DNA of 33,757 nt from Iodobacter sp. (GTDB lineage Bacteria; Pseudomonadota; Gammaproteobacteria; Burkholderiales; Chitinibacteraceae). The DNA is taken from positions 1-33,757 of the forward strand of contig NZ_JANXSO010000116.1 of NCBI RefSeq assembly GCF_025352645.1, given 5' to 3'. Below, one piece after another: positions 8,068-16,844 of the stretch. Numbering within the stretch: the first letter of the stretch is position 1; each line of letters opens with the position of its first letter. The position numbers and the translations under genes are program-made. The notes beneath the pieces are model-generated. The model saw only the letters and a list, made by a program, of their open reading frames with translations. It had not been told where the DNA came from and searched no databases.

Positions 8068-8556
8068 ATGATTGTTATTCACAGCGGTCAATTCGCTCTT
8101 GAGGGTGAAAAGATTGAAGGTACGATCCCGCTGTCTGAATTAGGCCGCTTACATGATCTGCTTGCTAGTACTGAGGGCAGCATGGTCTGGAAGTTGTCTA
8201 GTGGCATTGATAAGTTAGAGCGGCCGTGGTTGTTTGTTGACGTGGAAGGCGAAGTTCAACTCGTTTGCCAACGTTGCTTAAAGCCGATGCCCTTTTTTGT
8301 TAATGTGGGTAGCACTCTCGTACAGTTTCCAGACGAGGCCCATCTTAATGATGCGGAAAACGCTGACGAAGATCTCGAAGGCATCGTTATCGATCCCGAG
8401 CTTGACGTTATTGCGTTGATAGAAGATGAAATTCTGCTTGCCCTGCCTTTCGCGTCTAGGCACGAAGACTGCGGTGCAGATCGTATTGTTTTAAAAGATT
8501 CAAAACCGAATCCGTTTGCTGTCCTGGCTCAGTTGAAAACCAGGGAAGCGGAATAA
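8068..8556 (+). CDS. yceD: YceD family protein (DUF177)
   Basis: YceD proteins are small conserved proteins almost always encoded just before rpmF; a role in 23S rRNA or large-subunit maturation has been proposed for the family. The product has the conserved VQLVCQRCLKPM segment with its CxxC pair, an acidic stretch with LEGIVIDPELDVIALIEDEILLALP, and the closing KPNPFAVLAQLK. I prefer ATG 8068 because the homologous start begins with MIVIHSGQFAL; ATG 8035 would add an unlikely hydrophobic stretch (RGFLYSFWFL). Neither has a clear ribosome site, so the start is uncertain. It opens the rpmF-plsX-fab cluster. Confidence 0.85.
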   Translation: MIVIHSGQFALEGEKIEGTIPLSELGRLHDLLASTEGSMVWKLSSGIDKLERPWLFVDVEGEVQLVCQRCLKPMPFFVNVGSTLVQFPDEAHLNDAENADEDLEGIVIDPELDVIALIEDEILLALPFASRHEDCGADRIVLKDSKPNPFAVLAQLKTREAE

Positions 8557-8563
8557 CAACTGT

Positions 8564-8706
8564 AGGACGCTTCTAAAAATTGTAGTTTCTAAGCAAGGCA
8601 AGGCGCGAACAAACAATATCGATGCAGCATATTGCTTATATGTAAGGCGATATTTTTTGTGAGCAACGCAGTATCGCGACGGAAATATGATTTTTAGAGG
8701 TGTCCT
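8564..8706. mobile_element. 143-bp MITE-like element in the yceD-rpmF gap
   Basis: The element has 17-bp imperfect terminal inverted repeats: AGGACGCTTCTAAAAAT on the left and, read from the right, AGGACACCTCTAAAAAT. Three positions differ. The interior (GCAAGGCAAGGCGCGAAC and on to GTATCGCGACGG) has no open reading frame. It fills nearly the whole 183-bp gap, leaving the rpmF ribosome site intact. The layout is that of a non-autonomous transposable element, or of a structured RNA spacer within an operon. No second copy is visible here, and no target duplication is obvious. Confidence 0.65.
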
Positions 8707-8739
8707 CTAATTTAAAACTGGTTTTCAAGGAGCTACATC

Positions 8740-8919
8740 ATGGCTGTTCAACAGAATAAAAAGTCCCCGTCCAAGCGTGGCATGCGTCGTGCACACGACT
8801 TCCTGACCGCTCCAGCGCTGGCAGTTGAAGCAACGACTGGTGAAGCACATTTGCGTCACCACATCTCCCCAAATGGCTTTTACCGCGGTCGCCGCGTTAT
8901 TAAAGCTAAGGGCGAGTAA
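8740..8919 (+). CDS. rpmF: 50S ribosomal protein L32
   Basis: This 59-codon gene encodes bL32, a small basic protein of the large ribosomal subunit. It begins [20 protein letters not shown], the family's invariant opening, and ends in the [15 protein letters not shown] block. The bL32 form here has no zinc-binding cysteine set. The ribosome site is strong (AAGGAG, 7 bases before ATG). It sits between yceD and plsX as in most proteobacteria, so ribosome and membrane lipid synthesis share a transcript. A hairpin GGCGCAAG/CTTGCGCC follows about 30 bases downstream, ahead of plsX. Confidence 0.97.
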   Translation: MAVQQNKKSPSKRGMRRAHDFLTAPALAVEATTGEAHLRHHISPNGFYRGRRVIKAKGE

Positions 8920-8950
8920 TTCCCTTTATAACCTTTTGGTTATAATATGC

Positions 8951-8973
8951 GGCGCAAGCGGGCAACCCTTGCG
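8951..8973. other. Hairpin between rpmF and plsX
   Basis: GGCGCAAG and CTTGCGCC form an 8-bp stem with a 7-base loop in the 177-bp rpmF-plsX gap, just after a TATAAT (8941-8946). There is no T tract, so an attenuator or mRNA processing site is possible. No good -35 box accompanies the TATAAT. Confidence 0.4.
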
Positions 8974-9096
8974 CCGTTCGCCGTTCTGGATTCCCCAGTC
9001 TGTGCCTCATTGGAGTTGTGATTGAAGCGTGCTTCTGAGCTTGGGTATTTTGCTTGGATATTGCTCTCCTGCTCCTTACAGGACTTGTAGCCCCCG

Positions 9097-10134
9097 ATGG
9101 ATATCACCGTTGCCGTTGATGCAATGGGCGGCGATCATGGCACGCACGTTACTGTGCCTGCAGTGCTTCGCTTCCTAAAAGAATTTCCCCATGTGAGTGT
9201 TGTGCTCGTTGGCCTGCCTGACGCTCTTGCCGTTGAATTAAAAGCTTGCCATGCCACGGTAGGCCCCCGCTTGCGTGTACATGCCGCCAGCGAAGTGGTC
9301 ACGATGGATGAATCGCCTCAGTCGGCAATGAAGAATAAAAAAGATTCTTCGATGCGCGTCGCCATTAATTTGGTGAAGTCTGGTGATGCCAGTGCTTGCG
9401 TTTCGGCCGGTAATACTGGCGCGCTGATGGCCACTGCACGCTTTGTGCTTAAAACCATTCCAGGTATTGATCGCCCTGCCATTGCCAAAATGATGCCATC
9501 TAGCCGCAATGAGACCTGCGTGCTAGATCTGGGGGCGAATGCGGTGTGTACGCCACACAATATTTTGCAGTTTGCGATTATGGGCTCGTGCTTGGTGGCG
9601 GCAACTCGTCAAATCGAAAACCCGACGGTTGGCTTGCTTAATATTGGTTCAGAAGACCAAAAAGGCAATGAGACGGTTAAAGAAGCATCCGAGCTACTGA
9701 AAGCATCTCGGCTTAATTTCCAGGGCAATGTAGAAGGTAACGATATCTATCGCGGCTCGGTGGATGTGGTGACTTGTGATGGCTTTACTGGCAATGTGGC
9801 ACTGAAAGCTTCGGAAGGTCTAGCTAAGATGCTTGCCGAATTTTTAAAACAAGAATTTACCCGCAGCTGGTGGACGCGCATTATTGCGCTCTTGGCGTGG
9901 CCGGTATTGGCTCGTTTTAAGGCTAGAGTGGATCCACGCCGCTATAACGGTGCCTCCTTATTAGGCTTAAAAGGCATCGTGGTGAAGAGCCATGGTAGCG
10001 CAGACAAAGTGGCTTTTTATTGGGCCCTGAGACAAGCGATGGATGAGGCGCGCTCAGGCGTGATTCAACGCATTACCGAACAGGTTCAAGATCAGCTTGC
10101 AGAATTGGCAGCTAAAGAGACTGTCATCGAATAA
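9097..10134 (+). CDS. plsX: Phosphate acyltransferase PlsX
   Basis: PlsX converts acyl-ACP to acyl-phosphate, the acyl donor for PlsY in phospholipid synthesis; it is a peripheral membrane enzyme. The 345-residue protein carries the signature opening [11 protein letters not shown], then [31 protein letters not shown], the [18 protein letters not shown] block, [12 protein letters not shown] and [18 protein letters not shown]. All are diagnostic. The C-terminal [19 protein letters not shown] is also conserved. It ends 10 bases before the fabH ATG, so the two are co-transcribed and probably co-translated. Confidence 0.96.
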   Translation: MDITVAVDAMGGDHGTHVTVPAVLRFLKEFPHVSVVLVGLPDALAVELKACHATVGPRLRVHAASEVVTMDESPQSAMKNKKDSSMRVAINLVKSGDASACVSAGNTGALMATARFVLKTIPGIDRPAIAKMMPSSRNETCVLDLGANAVCTPHNILQFAIMGSCLVAATRQIENPTVGLLNIGSEDQKGNETVKEASELLKASRLNFQGNVEGNDIYRGSVDVVTCDGFTGNVALKASEGLAKMLAEFLKQEFTRSWWTRIIALLAWPVLARFKARVDPRRYNGASLLGLKGIVVKSHGSADKVAFYWALRQAMDEARSGVIQRITEQVQDQLAELAAKETVIE

Positions 10135-10144
10135 GGGGTTATGT

Positions 10145-11101
10145 ATGTACGCTCGCATTGTTGGCACAGGTTCTTACTTACCGGCTCGTATTCTTACTAA
10201 TCAAGAGCTGGCCGAGCGCGTTGAAACAAACGATGAATGGATTGTTTCACGCACGGGTATTCGTGAACGCCATATTGCCGCTGAAGGTGAAATGACGTCT
10301 GATTTGGCCTTAAAAGCCGTTGAGGCTGCTCTTGCAGCCGCTGGTGTGGCTAAAGAAGAAATTGATTTACTGATTGTGGCAACTACCACCGGCGATCAAA
10401 TTTTCCCTTCAACAGCATGTATCTTGCAAGATAAGCTGGGCGTGCATGGTTTTCCGGCGTTTGATGTGCAGGCTGTTTGTGCAGGCTTTATCTATGCCTT
10501 AAGTACGGCTGAAAAATTTGTTAAAACCGGTGCGGCTAAATGCGCCGTGGTGGTTGGCGCAGAAACGCTGTCACACCTGATTAATTGGGATGATCGTGGT
10601 ACGTGCATCTTGTTTGGTGATGGCGCGGGGGCCGTGGTACTGAAGCCTTCGGAGGAAACTGGGATTCTGGCCACAGAATTGCGCGCAGATGGTCGTTATC
10701 GTCATATTTTAAAAGCTGATGCCAAAGTAAAATATGGCAGCTTGACGGGTAGCCCATGGCTATATATGGAAGGCAATGCGGTCTTTAAGTTTGCGGTAAG
10801 GGCGTTGGCTGATGTGGCGGTGCAAACGCTAGAAGCGGCAGGCTTGGCGCAATCTGAAATTGATTGGCTAGTGCCGCATCAGGCGAATATTCGTATTATT
10901 GAATCCACCGCAAAGCATCTTGGTTTAAGTATGGATAAAGTAGTGGTTACGGTGGCGGAGCATGGCAATACCTCTGCCGCCTCGATCCCTTTGGCTTTGG
11001 ATGTTGCGGTGCGTGATGGACGGATTAAAGCTGGGCAGAAAGTGCTAATGGAAGGAATTGGTGGTGGTTTTGCCTGGGGTGCTGTTATTGCCCAGTTTTA
11101 A
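10145..11101 (+). CDS. fabH: Beta-ketoacyl-ACP synthase III (FabH)
   Basis: FabH starts type II fatty-acid synthesis by condensing acetyl-CoA with malonyl-ACP. The 318-residue protein has the catalytic triad in place: C112 (DVQAVCAGF), H245 (PHQANIRI) and N275 (HGNTSAAS). The N-terminal [16 protein letters not shown] and [16 protein letters not shown] are typical, as is the C-terminal [11 protein letters not shown] 10145 is chosen for homology and for AAGGGG 7 bases upstream; the longer frame from 10097 overlaps plsX. A GCGCC hairpin follows the gene. Confidence 0.96.
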   Translation: MYARIVGTGSYLPARILTNQELAERVETNDEWIVSRTGIRERHIAAEGEMTSDLALKAVEAALAAAGVAKEEIDLLIVATTTGDQIFPSTACILQDKLGVHGFPAFDVQAVCAGFIYALSTAEKFVKTGAAKCAVVVGAETLSHLINWDDRGTCILFGDGAGAVVLKPSEETGILATELRADGRYRHILKADAKVKYGSLTGSPWLYMEGNAVFKFAVRALADVAVQTLEAAGLAQSEIDWLVPHQANIRIIESTAKHLGLSMDKVVVTVAEHGNTSAASIPLALDVAVRDGRIKAGQKVLMEGIGGGFAWGAVIAQF

Positions 11102-11108
11102 TCAGCAT

Positions 11109-11130
11109 AACGGCGCAGTAATGCGCCGTT
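11109..11130 (+). terminator. Hairpin after fabH, possible attenuating terminator
   Basis: AACGGCGCA and TGCGCCGTT form a perfect 9-bp stem with a 4-base loop, followed by TGTCT rather than a full T run. It lies in the 120-bp fabH-fabD gap, so it may reduce rather than end transcription, or set an mRNA end. Confidence 0.5.
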
Positions 11131-11221
11131 TGTCTATCTGGCATTAAAATAACTGTTTGAATTTTACAGCGCCGGAAAGGGGCTATAAAGGCCCCCTTAG
11201 CATGGCATGCAGGAGTAAAAA

Positions 11222-12148
11222 ATGGCATTAGCATTTGTATTTCCGGGCCAAGGCTCGCAATCGGTAGGCATGATGAATGGCTGGGCAGATTTGGCGGTAG
11301 TGAAAGCCACTTTTGACGAAGCCTCGGCTATTTTAGGGCAAGACTTATGGCAAATGGCTGCTGAGGGCCCTATTGAGCTCTTGAATGCAACCGTCAACAC
11401 TCAGCCATTGATGTTAACTGCGGGTGTGGCGGTGTGGCGTGCTTGGCTGGCGCAAGGTGGCGCACAGCCTACCGTTTTGGCTGGGCATAGCTTGGGTGAG
11501 TACAGCGCTTTGGTGGCTGCCGAAGCGTTGTCTTTTGGGGATGCCTTGCAGTTAGTGCGTTTGCGTGCCGAGGCGATGCAAGAAGCCGTACCGGTTGGTA
11601 CGGGGGCGATGGCGGCTATTTTGGGCTTGGCGGATGATGAAATCATCGCAGCCTGCATAGAAGCCGCTCAGGGTGAGGTGGTTGCGGCGGTTAATTTTAA
11701 CTCGCCAGGACAGGTGGTGATTGCAGGTAGTAAGGCTGCCGTAGAACGCGCTTGTGATGCTTGTAAGGCACGCGGCGCGAAGCGAGCGATGTTATTACCA
11801 GTGTCTGTGCCGTCACATTGCGCTTTAATGCGTCCTGCAAGTGATAAGTTGCAACAAAAGCTAGATACAATTGTCATCAATACGCCTGTGATTCCTGTCT
11901 TGCATAATGCAGATGTGGCCGCATATACCGATTCAGCACAAATTAAAGATGCCTTGGTTCGCCAGCTTTACGAACCCGTCCGTTGGGTAGAAACAATCGC
12001 CAAAATGGCGCAGGACGGGGTGACTGTGATTGCGGAGTGCGGGCCAGGTAAAGTATTAGCAGGCTTGAATAAACGTATTGCAACAGATGCACAGCAAGTG
12101 GCTTTGGTCGATGCTGCGGCACTGCAAACATTAAAAGCAATGTTGTAA
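11222..12148 (+). CDS. fabD: Malonyl-CoA:ACP transacylase
   Basis: FabD moves the malonyl group from CoA to acyl carrier protein, supplying the extender unit for every elongation cycle. The 308-residue protein has FVFPGQGSQ near the N-terminus and the nucleophile motif LAGHSLGEYSAL with S90. The conserved glutamine is in VNTQPLML and the catalytic histidine region is PVSVPSHCALM. The later ECGPGKVLAGLNKRI is also standard. AGGAG lies 7 bases before ATG 11222. The gene is followed by a 68-bp palindromic element before fabG. Confidence 0.96.
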   Translation: MALAFVFPGQGSQSVGMMNGWADLAVVKATFDEASAILGQDLWQMAAEGPIELLNATVNTQPLMLTAGVAVWRAWLAQGGAQPTVLAGHSLGEYSALVAAEALSFGDALQLVRLRAEAMQEAVPVGTGAMAAILGLADDEIIAACIEAAQGEVVAAVNFNSPGQVVIAGSKAAVERACDACKARGAKRAMLLPVSVPSHCALMRPASDKLQQKLDTIVINTPVIPVLHNADVAAYTDSAQIKDALVRQLYEPVRWVETIAKMAQDGVTVIAECGPGKVLAGLNKRIATDAQQVALVDAAALQTLKAML

Positions 12149-12155
12149 ATATTTG

Positions 12156-12223
12156 TAGGGCGGGTGTAATTCGTCAAGATGTTTCATAAAAGCTTTGTAA
12201 AACGGCGGGTTGCACCCGCCCTA
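12156..12223. repeat. TAGGGCGGGTG palindromic element, copy in fabD-fabG gap
   Basis: TAGGGCGGGTG (12156-12166) is the exact inverse of CACCCGCCCTA (12213-12223). The interior (CGTCAAGATGTTTCATAAAAGC) is AT-rich and unpaired. Related elements lie at 16924-16983, 17075-17135 and 30157-30216. It is inside the fab operon and leaves the fabG ribosome site untouched. Confidence 0.75.
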
Positions 12224-12258
12224 GATTCGTAGCTTTTGCTATTGATGGAGATTTTTGC

Positions 12259-13002
12259 ATGAGTTTTGAAGGTAAAATTGCACTGGTAACGGGTGCATCA
12301 CGCGGAATTGGTCAAGCGATTGCGCTTGATTTGGCGCGTGCTGGCGCGGTAGTGATTGGCACTGCAACAACAGATGCGGGCGCAGAGGCAATTACCGCTT
12401 ATTTAAAAGAAGCAGGTAACACTGGTTGTGGCTTACGTTTACAAGTTACCGAAGAGGGTGCTTGTGAAGCGATTGTTGATTCAATTACCCAACAATTTGG
12501 CCCCGTAACTATTCTTGTTAATAATGCCGGTATTACCCGTGATAATCTGCTGATGCGCATGAAGGACGAAGAATGGGATGCCGTTATGGCAACTAATCTG
12601 CGTCCGGTGTATAAGCTATCCAAAGCAGTGATGCGTGGCATGATGAAAGCGCGCTGGGGCCGCATTATTAATATCGCTTCAGTGGTAGGGGCCACAGGTA
12701 ATCCTGGTCAGGCTAACTACTCTGCAGCTAAAGCGGCCTTATTTGGTTTTACTAAATCACTGGCGCGTGAGATTGGTTCACGCGGGGTTACAGTGAATGC
12801 TGTAGCGCCTGGTTTTATTGATACAGACATGACAAAGTCGCTGCCTGATGAACAAAAGGCTAAACTGGTCGAACAAATTGCCTTAGGACGCTTAGGTAAT
12901 CCGCAAGATATTGCAGATGCGGTGAGTTTTTTGGCGTCAGATAAAGCTGCTTACATTACAGGCAATACCCTGCATGTAAACGGCGGAATGTATATGAATT
13001 AG
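12259..13002 (+). CDS. fabG: 3-oxoacyl-ACP reductase
   Basis: FabG reduces 3-oxoacyl-ACP with NADPH, the first reduction of each elongation cycle. The 247-residue short-chain dehydrogenase has the cofactor loop VTGASRGIGQAIAL (residues 10-23), the structural NNAG at 88-91, and the catalytic S141, Y154 and K158 (ANYSAAKAAL). The C-terminal YITGNTLHVNGGMYMN is characteristic of FabG. The ribosome site GGAG lies about 9 bases before ATG 12259. The order fabD-fabG-acpP-fabF supports a fatty-acid role over other SDRs. Confidence 0.96.
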   Translation: MSFEGKIALVTGASRGIGQAIALDLARAGAVVIGTATTDAGAEAITAYLKEAGNTGCGLRLQVTEEGACEAIVDSITQQFGPVTILVNNAGITRDNLLMRMKDEEWDAVMATNLRPVYKLSKAVMRGMMKARWGRIINIASVVGATGNPGQANYSAAKAALFGFTKSLAREIGSRGVTVNAVAPGFIDTDMTKSLPDEQKAKLVEQIALGRLGNPQDIADAVSFLASDKAAYITGNTLHVNGGMYMN

Positions 13003-13164
13003 CGTGGTATCCATGCTGTAGGCAGAAGTTATTTTGCCGTTCAGCGTGGTTTTTTGGTTGTGCATTTCACCGAAGTTACTCGACAAACGTATGCTGTGAC
13101 TGTTTTTTTGGTAGAATGCCGACGTTTTTTTTAGTAATTAAGACAAGGCTTGGGACATAAATTC

Positions 13165-13404
13165 ATGGAAAACATCGAACAGCGTGTTAAGAAGATCGTT
13201 GCCGAGCAACTTGGCGTGCCGGAAACAGACGTTAAGATTGACTCATCGTTTGTAAACGACCTCGGTGCCGATTCTCTCGATACCGTTGAACTCGTCATGG
13301 CACTGGAAGAAGAATTCGAGTGCGAAATTCCTGACGAAGAAGCCGAAAAAATTACTACCGTTCAGCAAGCCATTGACTTTGTCAATGCTAACCTGAGCAA
13401 GTAA
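13165..13404 (+). CDS. acpP: Acyl carrier protein
   Basis: AcpP carries growing acyl chains on a phosphopantetheine arm. The 79-residue acidic protein has the attachment motif [10 protein letters not shown] with S37. Its four-helix layout ([43 protein letters not shown]) matches the family throughout. ATG 13165 (MENIEQ) is the homologous start; an upstream TTG at 13150 would add five residues unlike any ACP. The 162-bp gap before it has an AT-rich stretch and a TAGAAT hexamer (13112-13117). That could be the -10 of a separate acpP promoter, expected for so abundant a protein, but I see no matching -35. Confidence 0.96.
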   Translation: MENIEQRVKKIVAEQLGVPETDVKIDSSFVNDLGADSLDTVELVMALEEEFECEIPDEEAEKITTVQQAIDFVNANLSK

Positions 13405-13512
13405 TTCGTTTTTCTCGAGGCCCCTGCGATGGGCGCGTAAGCGTTTATTGTGGGGGTCTTGTTCCATCTGGTTTCGGCAAACCTGCTTGAACCAACTTAC
13501 GGAGACTGCCCC

Positions 13513-14754
13513 GTGTCTAAACGCAGAGTAGTTGTCACTGGCTTGGGACATGTCTCGCCGGTAGGCAATGATGTGGCTACTGGTTGGGCAAACTTGCTCG
13601 CTGGTCAGTCTGGCATCGCTCAAATTTCCCGTTTCGATGCTAGTGACTTAGCTTGCACCATTGCTGGCGAAGTTAAAGGTTTCGATATTACCGAGTACAT
13701 CTCGGCTAAAGACGCACGTCGTATGGATGTGTTTATCCATTACGGTATCGCTGCCGCCTTGCAGGCTATTAAAGATGCTGGCCTCGATGATGTTGCCGAT
13801 TTAGATAAAACTCGCGTTGGCGTGAATATTGGTTCTGGTATCGGTGGCCTTTGGTCTATCGAGCAGACCAGCGCTGCCTTGCTTGAAGGCGGCCCGCGCA
13901 AAATTGGCCCGTTTTTTATTCCAGGTTGCCTGATTAATCTGGTTGCAGGCCATGTGACTATTTTGAAAGGCTATCAAGGCCCAAGTTACGGCATCGTGTC
14001 TGCGTGTACCACAGGTGCGCATAGCATTGGCGATGCGGCTCGTATCATCCAGTACGGCGATGCCGATGTGATGGTAGCGGGTGGTGCTGAAGGCGCGATT
14101 TCCCGCCTTGGCATGGGTGGTTTTGCGGCTATGAAAGCACTATCAACTCGCAATGACGACCCTGCTACGGCATCGCGTCCTTGGGATACTGGCCGTGATG
14201 GCTTTGTAATGGGGGAGGGCGCGGGTGTGTTGGTACTGGAAGAGTACGAGCACGCTAAAAAACGTGGCGCAACCATCTACGCAGAGTTGATTGGTTTTGG
14301 TATGAGCTCAGACGCCTACCATATCACTTCGCCAACGGCAGAAGGCCCAGCACGTGGCGTGACCAATGCCCTGAAAGATGCGGGCGTGAATCCGGATGAA
14401 GTGGATTACGTTAATGCACATGGTACGTCTACCCCAGTGGGTGATTCTAATGAAACCAATGCACTGAAAATTGCCTTTGGTGATCATGCTAAAAAGCTGG
14501 CGGTAAACTCAACTAAATCTATGACTGGCCATTTATTGGGCGGCGCGGGTGGTGTAGAGGCGATTTACTCCATTCTAGCGCTGCATAACCAAGTATCCCC
14601 TCCGACGATCAATATCTTCGAGCAAGATATCGCGGGTGGTTGTGATCTGGATTATGTAGCAAACACCGCAAGAGATATGAAGATTGGCGTTGCGATCTCT
14701 AACTCCTTTGGTTTTGGTGGCACGAATGGCACGCTGGTATTCCGTAAAATTTAA
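13513..14754 (+). CDS. fabF: Beta-ketoacyl-ACP synthase II
   Basis: FabF condenses malonyl-ACP with longer acyl-ACPs and controls chain elongation, including unsaturated chains. The 413-residue protein has the Cys-His-His triad: C165 (VSACTTGAH), H303 ([11 protein letters not shown]) and H340 ([10 protein letters not shown]). The C-terminal [14 protein letters not shown] is typical. The start is GTG 13513 ([10 protein letters not shown]), with GGAG 8 bases upstream; the ATG-like reading from 13450 runs over the acpP-fabF gap and has no homology. It is the last gene of the cluster, followed directly by a strong terminator. Confidence 0.95.
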   Translation: MSKRRVVVTGLGHVSPVGNDVATGWANLLAGQSGIAQISRFDASDLACTIAGEVKGFDITEYISAKDARRMDVFIHYGIAAALQAIKDAGLDDVADLDKTRVGVNIGSGIGGLWSIEQTSAALLEGGPRKIGPFFIPGCLINLVAGHVTILKGYQGPSYGIVSACTTGAHSIGDAARIIQYGDADVMVAGGAEGAISRLGMGGFAAMKALSTRNDDPATASRPWDTGRDGFVMGEGAGVLVLEEYEHAKKRGATIYAELIGFGMSSDAYHITSPTAEGPARGVTNALKDAGVNPDEVDYVNAHGTSTPVGDSNETNALKIAFGDHAKKLAVNSTKSMTGHLLGGAGGVEAIYSILALHNQVSPPTINIFEQDIAGGCDLDYVANTARDMKIGVAISNSFGFGGTNGTLVFRKI

Positions 14755-14765
14755 TTAAGAATACC

Positions 14766-14806
14766 CCGCATAAAAAAAGGCTACTTCGGTAGCCTTTTTT
14801 ATGCGG
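14766..14806. terminator. Strong bidirectional terminator after fabF
   Basis: A long stem pairs CCGCATAAAAAAAGGCTAC with GTAGCCTTTTTTATGCGG around a TTCG tetraloop. T runs occur on both strands, so it can end the fab transcript and the converging lipocalin transcript. Confidence 0.93.
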
Positions 14807-14817
14807 CTTGCAGAGCG

Positions 14818-15333
14818 TTAATCTACCCGCTGCAAAGTGTAATTGAGCTTGCTGATATCAAACCCCTGCTCTTTGGCAATGTCTAGTGCGTCATTGAGAT
14901 CTTGGCTGCTGATGGTCTGGCTGCGGGATAATAGCCACAGATATTTATGGTTGGGATTGCCCACCAGCGCCCACTGGTACTCATCGCCTAAGCCAAACAC
15001 CCAGTAATCTGCAGAGAATGGCCAGAAGAAGCTGACTTTTAGTTTGGCATTGCCACTATGCGGCACGATGCTGGCGTGGCCATCGGCCTCTGCAAAGCTG
15101 CCATCTTGCTTGCGGCAACGATTGACCACGGTGATTTTATCTTCACCCTGCTTGCTATAGTCCGCCGTGGTGTCTGCCACGCACATACGCTGAAAATACA
15201 TAGGAAAGCTGGCAATCTCGTACCAACGACCTAGATAGCGCTCTACATCAAGTGAAGAGACTGAGTTGGCCGTGGTTTCGGCATAAAGACTGCTGCTAAG
15301 CATGATGGCAAGTAAGGCCGCAAATAAGGGCAT
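14818..15333 (-). CDS. Lipocalin, Blc-like
   Basis: The 171-residue protein is a bacterial lipocalin, a small beta-barrel that binds lipids and is often tied to membrane stress. It has a signal peptide (1-18, LFAALLAIMLSSSLYA). The lipocalin GxW motif is LGRWYEIASFPMYFQRMC (about 34-51), followed by the VNRCRKQDGSFAEADG strand, ending with the typical YLWLLSRS. Unlike E. coli Blc there is no cysteine lipobox at the cleavage site, so it should be a soluble periplasmic protein rather than an outer-membrane lipoprotein. A ribosome site AGGGGA precedes the ATG. It converges on fabF across a shared terminator and diverges from pabB. Confidence 0.88.
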   Translation of the reverse strand: MPLFAALLAIMLSSSLYAETTANSVSSLDVERYLGRWYEIASFPMYFQRMCVADTTADYSKQGEDKITVVNRCRKQDGSFAEADGHASIVPHSGNAKLKVSFFWPFSADYWVFGLGDEYQWALVGNPNHKYLWLLSRSQTISSQDLNDALDIAKEQGFDISKLNYTLQRVD

Positions 15334-15479
15334 GATTGTTTTCCCCTGTTTTTGTAATGTAACTCTATTTTAGCGCTAAAAATAACCGTTTTTGCAATTC
15401 TTGCTGGGTATTTAATCCGGCACTATCACTTGCCTGAGTGATAAGGTATAAGGCAACTCTCTCTGTTAGAAAACGACCT

Positions 15480-16793
15480 ATGTACTGCTTATCTCTCCAA
15501 ACTACTCCAGACCTATTGGCACTGCATGCCAGTGATCCAGCACGCTTTCCTGCTTTGGCTGAAACAGGTGGCGGCCACGCGGGTTGGGATATCTTATTTG
15601 CCCTGCCTCGGGAGCGGCGTATCTATGCTGCGGATGAGGGGGATGCTTTTGTCCGTGATTTGCGTGAACTGCCGCTGAATCTGAATTTAGCTCGTCCCGA
15701 AGATTTGCCTGCGGATGCGCCCTTTGTGGGGGGGTGGTTTGCCTATGCAGGCTACGAGCTGCTATCTACCTTTGAGCCACACGTGGCGCATCGGCTTGAA
15801 GCGGATTTTCCGGTTGCGGCATTGTTACGTATTCCTGCAGCCATTGTATTGCAGCGCCCCTCTGGCCAAGCTTGGTTAGTGGCGGAAACCTTAGAAGAGC
15901 TGGAGATGTTGGCAGAAAAGCTAGCCGCATGCCCTGTATTTAAACCCGCTTTGCCCCAAGTTGCATCCATTAGTGAGGACGAGCCAGCGGCCTTTTTACA
16001 AGGCGCAGAACGAGCCCTTATATATATAAGAGAAGGTGACGTTTTTCAGGTGAATTTATCCCGTGGCTGGGATGTGCAATTGGCCCAGCCATTAAGCCCC
16101 GCTGAGCTATTTGCCAGCCTACGTGTACGTAATCCAGCACCATTTTCAACCCTGCTAGATTTAGGCGTGCATGGCGCAGTGGTGAGTTCATCTCCTGAGC
16201 GTTTAGTTAAAGTAAAAGGCGATCAGGTCGAAACCCGCCCGATTGCAGGTACGCATCCTAGATCCACCGATCCTATTGAAGACGCCGAGCTAAAAGCGCG
16301 CCTACTTGCTACGCCCAAAGAGCGTGCCGAGCATATTATGCTGGTCGATCTAGAGCGCAACGATTTGGGCCGCATCTGCCACCCAGGCACGGTAAAAGTG
16401 GATGAGCTGATGGCCGTAGCCACTTACGCCTTTGTGCACCATATTGAATCCAATGTCCGTGGCACTTTAACGCCAGGCCAAACACCGGCAGATGTCTTAA
16501 GAGCGCTGTTCCCTGGCGGGACCATTACAGGTTGCCCTAAGGTTCGCTGCATGCAAATTATCAGAGAGCTAGAAGATAGGCCACGTTATGCTTACACGGG
16601 AAGCTTGGGTTACATCAACTTAGAGGGGTCTATGGATCTAAATATCCTGATTCGTACCTTTTTGCAAAAACAAGATCATCTCTATTTTAGAGCCGGTGCA
16701 GGGATTGTGATTGATTCAGATCCTGAGCGTGAGTTACAAGAAACTCGGCACAAAGCGCGTGGCTTACTGCGTGCTTTGGGCGTGCAAGAATAG
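15480..16793 (+). CDS. pabB: Aminodeoxychorismate synthase component I
   Basis: PabB aminates chorismate to 4-amino-4-deoxychorismate, the first step to p-aminobenzoate for folate. The 437-residue protein has the chorismate-binding fold. Visible motifs are VFQVNLSRG, the RPIAGTHPRS loop (253-262), ERAEHIMLVDLERNDLGRI, VHHIESNVRG, GGTITGCPKVRCMQII and AGAGIVIDSDPERE. Residue 256 is alanine, where the E. coli PabB has its catalytic lysine (PIKGT). Alanine is the TrpE-like state, but the neighbouring pabC and the shorter length favour PabB. ATG 15480 is chosen over a GTG at 15438 because family similarity starts near it; no strong ribosome site is visible. The glutaminase PabA is not encoded here. 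Confidence 0.85.
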   Translation: MYCLSLQTTPDLLALHASDPARFPALAETGGGHAGWDILFALPRERRIYAADEGDAFVRDLRELPLNLNLARPEDLPADAPFVGGWFAYAGYELLSTFEPHVAHRLEADFPVAALLRIPAAIVLQRPSGQAWLVAETLEELEMLAEKLAACPVFKPALPQVASISEDEPAAFLQGAERALIYIREGDVFQVNLSRGWDVQLAQPLSPAELFASLRVRNPAPFSTLLDLGVHGAVVSSSPERLVKVKGDQVETRPIAGTHPRSTDPIEDAELKARLLATPKERAEHIMLVDLERNDLGRICHPGTVKVDELMAVATYAFVHHIESNVRGTLTPGQTPADVLRALFPGGTITGCPKVRCMQIIRELEDRPRYAYTGSLGYINLEGSMDLNILIRTFLQKQDHLYFRAGAGIVIDSDPERELQETRHKARGLLRALGVQE

Positions 16794-16844
16794 GCGCTGC
16801 CTTTCAAAGGGATTTGTTTTTCTTAGGGTGGGTTTCACTCCAGT

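Noticed and set aside
8941-8946. TATAAT hexamer in the rpmF-plsX gap as a plsX promoter
   Set aside because: There is no acceptable -35 box at 16-18 bases upstream; the hairpin next to it is kept as a low-confidence feature instead.
8825-9025. 66-codon frame across rpmF
   Set aside because: It is a shifted frame of rpmF, which itself is clearly L32 in another frame.
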